Source: JAGGYK01 sp034716155
Lineage (GTDB): Bacteria; Desulfobacterota; Desulfomonilia; UBA1062
Reading direction: 5' to 3'
NCBI GenBank assembly: GCA_034716155.1
Contig: JAYEFR010000269.1
Span: forward strand, 1 to 6,830
Length of the DNA stretch: 6,830 nt
The translations under genes and the position numbers were made by a program. Under the pieces are notes generated by a model. That model was not told the DNA's origin. It was given only the letters and a program-made list of their open reading frames with translations, and ran no database searches. Of this stretch, positions 4,011-6,830 are shown one piece after another; the first letter of the stretch is position 1, and each line of letters begins with the position of its first letter.

Positions 4011-4560
4011 CGAGCCTGTCGAAAAAACCAGTTTGTGTGGCTCGGTTGGATTATTTTAGCAAAATATTGATGGCATTTACTGGAAGCAAGATCGTGAGAA
4101 TGCAACATAAAGTAATTGTTACACAGAACATAAATCTTTCTCTTCCAGGGCATAACTCTGTTTTTCCACTTGTTATGATGGCTGCATCCCGTGGGTTTTT
4201 CCATAGTTGACTATCTTTTCAATATTGTGAATCAGACAGTATGGCAGCCATTGGATATTGACCTTGATTTGGCCCCGCAGAGTAAACATGTCCATTTTTT
4301 TGCATGCCCGAATATTACCGAAAACCGGTTCTACTATTCCCAACCGTTTGCTGTATGTTCGGCGGCCTTCTACGGTATCGATCTTCTGCTTCATCTCATC
4401 AGTTACGCTACCGGGCCGTTTCCCATAAAACACATGCACTTGTCGAGCTGCCGTATTAGGGTTACGTAAACACTTCAAACGCAAACTTCAATCCCGGCAT
4501 GCCGTTTTCGGAGCTTGATAGGCAATTGCTTTAGATCCATCGGCAGTAACAAAATGAAGG
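4011..4560 (-). mobile_element. IS1182-family insertion sequence remnant
   Basis: Contains the C-terminal part of an IS1182-type transposase gene and, on its 3' side, about 160 bp ending in CGAGCCTGTCGAAAAA (4011-4026), which reads TTTTTCGACAGGCTCG on the minus strand and looks like an IS terminal repeat. No matching inverted repeat is found to the right, and the 5' two-thirds of the transposase is missing, so only one end remains. The right border is approximate; near 4560 the sequence changes to GGAAAAGGGGACGTTTTC, which may be another small repeat. Confidence 0.7.
4173..4553 (-). pseudogene. IS1182-family transposase, C-terminal fragment with in-frame stop
   Basis: The clear part (4487-4173) reads CLRNPNTAARQVHVF, KRPGSVTDEMKQKIDT, GRRTYSKRLGIVEPVFGN, FTLRGQIKVNIQW, CLIHNIEKI. 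This is the characteristic end of IS1182 (DDE_Tnp_1 type) transposases, including the conserved catalytic-glutamate motif VEPVFGNI. Upstream the same frame continues as FVTADGSKAIAYQAPKTACRD, then a TGA at 4490-4488, then SLRLKCLR. Relatives usually have a cysteine there (CRDCxLRxxCL), so a single TGC-to-TGA change is likely. Further upstream the frame is lost. With its N-terminal domain and the first catalytic aspartates gone, it is inactive. Confidence 0.82.
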
Positions 4561-4623
4561 AAAAGGGGACGTTTTCACCTGCATGCCGATTGCTGAGACC
4601 CTTTTTTTGATTTATAAACGCCT

Positions 4624-4992
4624 TTAGTTGGGTGCTGTAGGCCTCATACGCTGGGCAGGTGCTGTAGGCCTCATACGCTGGGCAGGTGCTGTAGGTCTCA
4701 GCGACTGTGCCGGTGCTGTCGGCCGCGTCTGCTGGTAGGAAGAGGCGGGTTTATCCCCTCCGGGCCCATCGCCGGTATTGATATAGAGTTTCTGGTTTTT
4801 CCCAACGCCCTGCCGGGTGGCACCCTGATTGCGTACATCCTGTGACATGGGGTTTTCGTGGGTTTGGAGCATTTCTTCCTCTTCTTGCTGTCCTTCTACA
4901 TCGCAGTATGCCGGTGAACAGATCATCAGCATCGAGCAGAAAACAAACACCCCGCAAAGTATCAGGGCCAGTACCTGTTTTTGTTTATCCAT
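4624..4992 (-). CDS. Small secreted proline-rich repeat protein, function unknown
   Basis: 122 residues; the ATG at 4992 has AGGAGG seven bases upstream. Residues 1-30 (MDKQKQ, hydrophobic VLALILCGVFVFCSMLMI, then CSPAYC) form a signal peptide, with probable cleavage before DVEGQ; there is no proper lipobox. The mature protein of about 92 residues begins with an acidic stretch (EGQQEEEEM), has no predicted globular core, and ends with a tandem nine-residue repeat of the form LRPTAPAQ/RMRPTAPAQ, about four copies, ending RPTAPN. Such basic, proline-rich repeats are often extended spacers or surface-binding tails. The gene starts 15 bp after the stop of the arginase-like/TPR gene on the same strand, so the two are very likely co-transcribed and both exported. 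I do not recognise a family. Confidence 0.82.
   Translation of the reverse strand: MDKQKQVLALILCGVFVFCSMLMICSPAYCDVEGQQEEEEMLQTHENPMSQDVRNQGATRQGVGKNQKLYINTGDGPGGDKPASSYQQTRPTAPAQSLRPTAPAQRMRPTAPAQRMRPTAPN
4631..4738. repeat. 27-bp tandem repeat coding for RPTAPAQ(S/R)(L/M)
   Basis: Unit GGTGCTGTAGGCCTCATACG plus CTGGGCA at 4631-4657, identical at 4658-4684, then diverged copies at 4685-4711 and 4712-4738. The unit is a multiple of three, so copy-number change keeps the frame of the small secreted protein. The two outermost copies (the C-terminal end of the protein) are identical and thus the most recent duplication. Confidence 0.92.
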
Positions 4993-5007
4993 GGTTCCCT
5001 CCTAAGG

Positions 5008-6531
5008 TTATTTATAGTTATTATCCGTTTTATTTCCCCCTGAAGATTCAAAAAGGTCTCTCATAAATGGATGCAATGTTATAATCCGCATGGTATCGCG
5101 CCGGTTCTTCCTCCTGAAAAAATTTGCTGCATGCCTGATAGCGTCTGCATCTATCTTTGTTAGTTCGGATTTATAGCGGATGTTTTTCAGGACAGCTGTA
5201 CCCTGCTCAAAATATGTATATGCCTGCGAATCGTCGCCCAGCCTCAGCGATGCATCGCCCATGACAAAGGCCACCGGGAACGAACCGTTCTTCCGGCAAT
5301 AGATCCCGTAATAGTGCAGTGCCTCATTGTACCTTCCTGCCGCCATGAGGGCATCTCCAAGATTCTTCTGGCGAAAGTTCATGTGCGGGTTTGCCTGGTA
5401 GGCTGCGTAGAAATACTTCAGGGCCTCTTCGAGATTGCCCTGGTCGATCAGGAACTGACCCAGGTCTGCCAGGACAAATGCGTAGCGATTATCAAGCCTT
5501 GCGAGAACGCAGGCAAGCTCAAAGGCGCCTCGTCTGTCTTCGGCTGCGTGCAGGGCAAAGGCCTGGTAGGCCATAAGGCAGCGATCCTGTGGATCGCTGT
5601 TCTGATATCGCCGGGTCAGATCGAGCAGGGCCTCGGCATTGCCGCCCGCGTAGTAGGTATCGGCCAGATTATGCACGAGCCATGCTTCGGGATACGGCCC
5701 TTCGATCAGTTTCGGCTGTTTGAGGATTTCCATGCAGTAATCCGCTATCCATCTCCTTGCTGCATCAAGAAAACCGCCGTTTATTGAACATGCCACAAAG
5801 GCATCTTGGATTCGGTAGCCCCTGTTTGCCATGGCAAAGAAAAACACACTCATTGAGGTGAGAATATCCCGGTTGTACCAGTTTGCAAAGGGCGGGAAAA
5901 AGTCCGCATCGATGCTTAAGATAACCGGTTCGTCTATCTTAGGCAGGTGCTCGATACCGCAGATGGTCAGGGGAATGCCGGCATAGGTTCCTTCGTAGCA
6001 GCCGTTATTCAGGCTGAAGGTCTCTATGCATTGCCTGTCAAAGCCATAGGCGGCCATGAACGTGTTCAATGCTTGCGCGGTATCCGTGCCCTGGAAATAG
6101 GAGAACGGGATGATCCAGTAGACCCTGCCTATCAGGCCCAGCCTGCACGCGGCATAGATGAACGAGCCTGGATGGTACAGCCCGTGATCACCTCCGGAAT
6201 CCGCCATCTCGATCGACTTCCAGTCTTTTTTCTGCACGAGGCTTTTAAGTTTTTTTATCTTGTCAGGTGAGATCCGGCGCAGGTCGTCGTGGGCGTCGAT
6301 ATTTATCAAAACTGCGTCTTTGATACCCAATCCGGCCAAGCGCACCAGGGCCTCGCTATGGTCTTCCAGCAGGCCTGCCCCAACGATGCGATCCTGCCCG
6401 AAGAGAGAGTATTCCTTGGCATGGGCACACGGGGTCGTCAGCAACAGAACAAAGCAGAACAGCAAGGCAAGGAGGCACCCGGGCGCATATCGGGACATGA
6501 TATTCATGATGGAACCAGTACCGTTGCGCAT
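5008..6531 (-). CDS. Secreted arginase-fold (UPF0489-like) protein with C-terminal TPR repeats
   Basis: 507 residues; the ATG at 6531 is preceded by GGGAGG (6546-6541) nine bases upstream. Residues 12-38 are a signal peptide (hydrophobic LLALLFCFVLLL) cleaved probably at AHA-KEY, so the protein is exported. Residues 70-215 carry arginase/deacetylase-like metal motifs: LINIDAHDDL (D79, H81, D83), GGDHGLYHPGSF (H116, H120) and ILSIDADFF (D208, D210). The family closest in my memory is UPF0489, whose enzyme activity is not known. From about residue 284 to 450 the sequence is helical and TPR-like (ALADLGQFLIDQGNLEEALKYFYAAYQANP and NLGDALMAAGRYNEALHYYG are near-consensus units), suggesting protein binding. 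The tail is basic. It is followed after 15 bp by the proline-rich secreted protein. The substrate cannot be deduced; a periplasmic metal-dependent hydrolase is a reasonable guess. Confidence 0.8.
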   Translation of the reverse strand: MRNGTGSIMNIMSRYAPGCLLALLFCFVLLLTTPCAHAKEYSLFGQDRIVGAGLLEDHSEALVRLAGLGIKDAVLINIDAHDDLRRISPDKIKKLKSLVQKKDWKSIEMADSGGDHGLYHPGSFIYAACRLGLIGRVYWIIPFSYFQGTDTAQALNTFMAAYGFDRQCIETFSLNNGCYEGTYAGIPLTICGIEHLPKIDEPVILSIDADFFPPFANWYNRDILTSMSVFFFAMANRGYRIQDAFVACSINGGFLDAARRWIADYCMEILKQPKLIEGPYPEAWLVHNLADTYYAGGNAEALLDLTRRYQNSDPQDRCLMAYQAFALHAAEDRRGAFELACVLARLDNRYAFVLADLGQFLIDQGNLEEALKYFYAAYQANPHMNFRQKNLGDALMAAGRYNEALHYYGIYCRKNGSFPVAFVMGDASLRLGDDSQAYTYFEQGTAVLKNIRYKSELTKIDADAIRHAANFFRRKNRRDTMRIITLHPFMRDLFESSGGNKTDNNYK

Positions 6532-6588
6532 TTAGAAACACCTCCCGTTTCTGTTCACCGGGGTACAGATTTCCTGCACGGTCTTTGC

Positions 6589-6830
6589 CTAGCGCTTGAA
6601 GGTCCTCGGCTTGACGCCCAGGGGCTTGACGGTCGTTGGATTGCCGCTCTGGGCACCTAGGGTGACGGACTTGCCGTTATTGACCTTGTCGACCTCGCCC
6701 AGGCGGTTACCGTAGTCCACCACGGCCGTAATTTTTTCCGAACCGCTGACTTTCAGGTTGGAAACAAAAGTCGCCGTGCCGCCGGGGTGTTGCAGATATC
6801 GCTGCGGATCGATAACCTTGATGGAAGCTC
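6589..6830 (-). CDS. C-terminal end of an unidentified gene (5' end outside window)
   Basis: An open frame enters from the right edge (first full codon at 6828) and runs 79 codons to a TAG at 6591-6589. It reads ASIKVIDPQRYLQHPG, TATFVSNLKVSGSEKIT, VVDYGNRLGEVDKVNNGKSV, TLGAQSGNPTTVKPLGVKP and RTFKR. Codon use is GC-rich and regular, like the arginase-like gene, so it is probably real. The alternating hydrophobic/polar pattern suggests beta-structure, as in an exported or surface protein, and the last residues are basic. I recognise no domain. It ends 57 bp before the start of the arginase-like gene on the same strand and may lead the same operon. Confidence 0.6.
   Translation of the reverse strand, partial: ASIKVIDPQRYLQHPGGTATFVSNLKVSGSEKITAVVDYGNRLGEVDKVNNGKSVTLGAQSGNPTTVKPLGVKPRTFKR

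Noticed and set aside
4001..4204. Minus-strand ORF of 67 codons downstream of the transposase
   Set aside because: It overlaps the end of the transposase in another frame and continues into the IS terminal region. It has no ribosome binding site and no family resemblance.
5314..5787. Long plus-strand ORF of 157 codons
   Set aside because: It is entirely antisense to the TPR part of the arginase-like gene, whose minus-strand frame has a signal peptide, motifs and repeats. The plus frame is a GC-driven shadow.

Overview
The window looks like an accessory, repeat-rich stretch of a Gram-negative bacterial chromosome. The evidence is a lipoprotein with a lipobox, secreted proteins, two toxin-antitoxin modules, integron attC sites, a group II intron relic and an IS1182-type transposase fragment. 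The style of the intron, the transposase and the CAAACGTAGACTTGACC repeats resembles what is common in Desulfobacterota and other environmental proteobacteria, but that placement is inference. Every supported gene is on the minus strand, so transcription runs from right to left.

Left end (1-452): no gene. It holds a direct repeat of about 137 bp in two nearly identical copies (1-139 and 317-454), each containing two copies of a 28-bp hairpin-forming unit. The right copy ends at the stop codon of a small outer-membrane-type lipoprotein gene of unknown function (453-872). Upstream of it lies a gene (954-1661) for a protein with class III nucleotidyl cyclase-like motifs.

Integron segment (about 954-2567): two attC recombination sites (1690-1749 and 2423-2480), both oriented on the minus strand, bracket a complete 733-bp gene cassette (1696-2428). 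The cassette carries a yefM-yoeB toxin-antitoxin operon with its own promoter and operator. The cassette starts TTGGCA and the outer box of its attC is TGCCAAC; these are complementary, as expected for a cassette that circularises. The cyclase-like gene begins directly after the first attC and is therefore the next cassette. The second attC belongs to a third cassette of which only a tiny 3' remnant remains. No integron integrase is present, so this is an integrase-less cassette cluster or the distal part of an array.

Intron relic and vapBC (2568-3987): an approximately 750-bp group II intron with recognisable 3' domains V/VI and 5' region has lost almost all of its reverse transcriptase; only about 60 residues of the N-terminus remain. 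Its 5' border abuts a degenerate copy of the repeat motif seen at the left end. Next comes an intact VapB-VapC toxin-antitoxin pair with a palindrome-rich promoter region.

IS relic (4011-about 4560): the C-terminal third of an IS1182-family transposase, with one end-like sequence and a premature stop.

Right end (4624-6830): a GC-richer and apparently non-mobile segment. It holds the 3' end of an unidentified gene, then a secreted protein with an arginase-like (UPF0489-like) metal-binding domain followed by TPR-like repeats, then 15 bp later a small secreted proline-rich protein encoded partly by a 27-bp tandem repeat. The last two probably form an operon. Overall, mobile DNA (cassettes, intron, IS, small repeats) has accumulated to the left of a more ordinary chromosomal operon.
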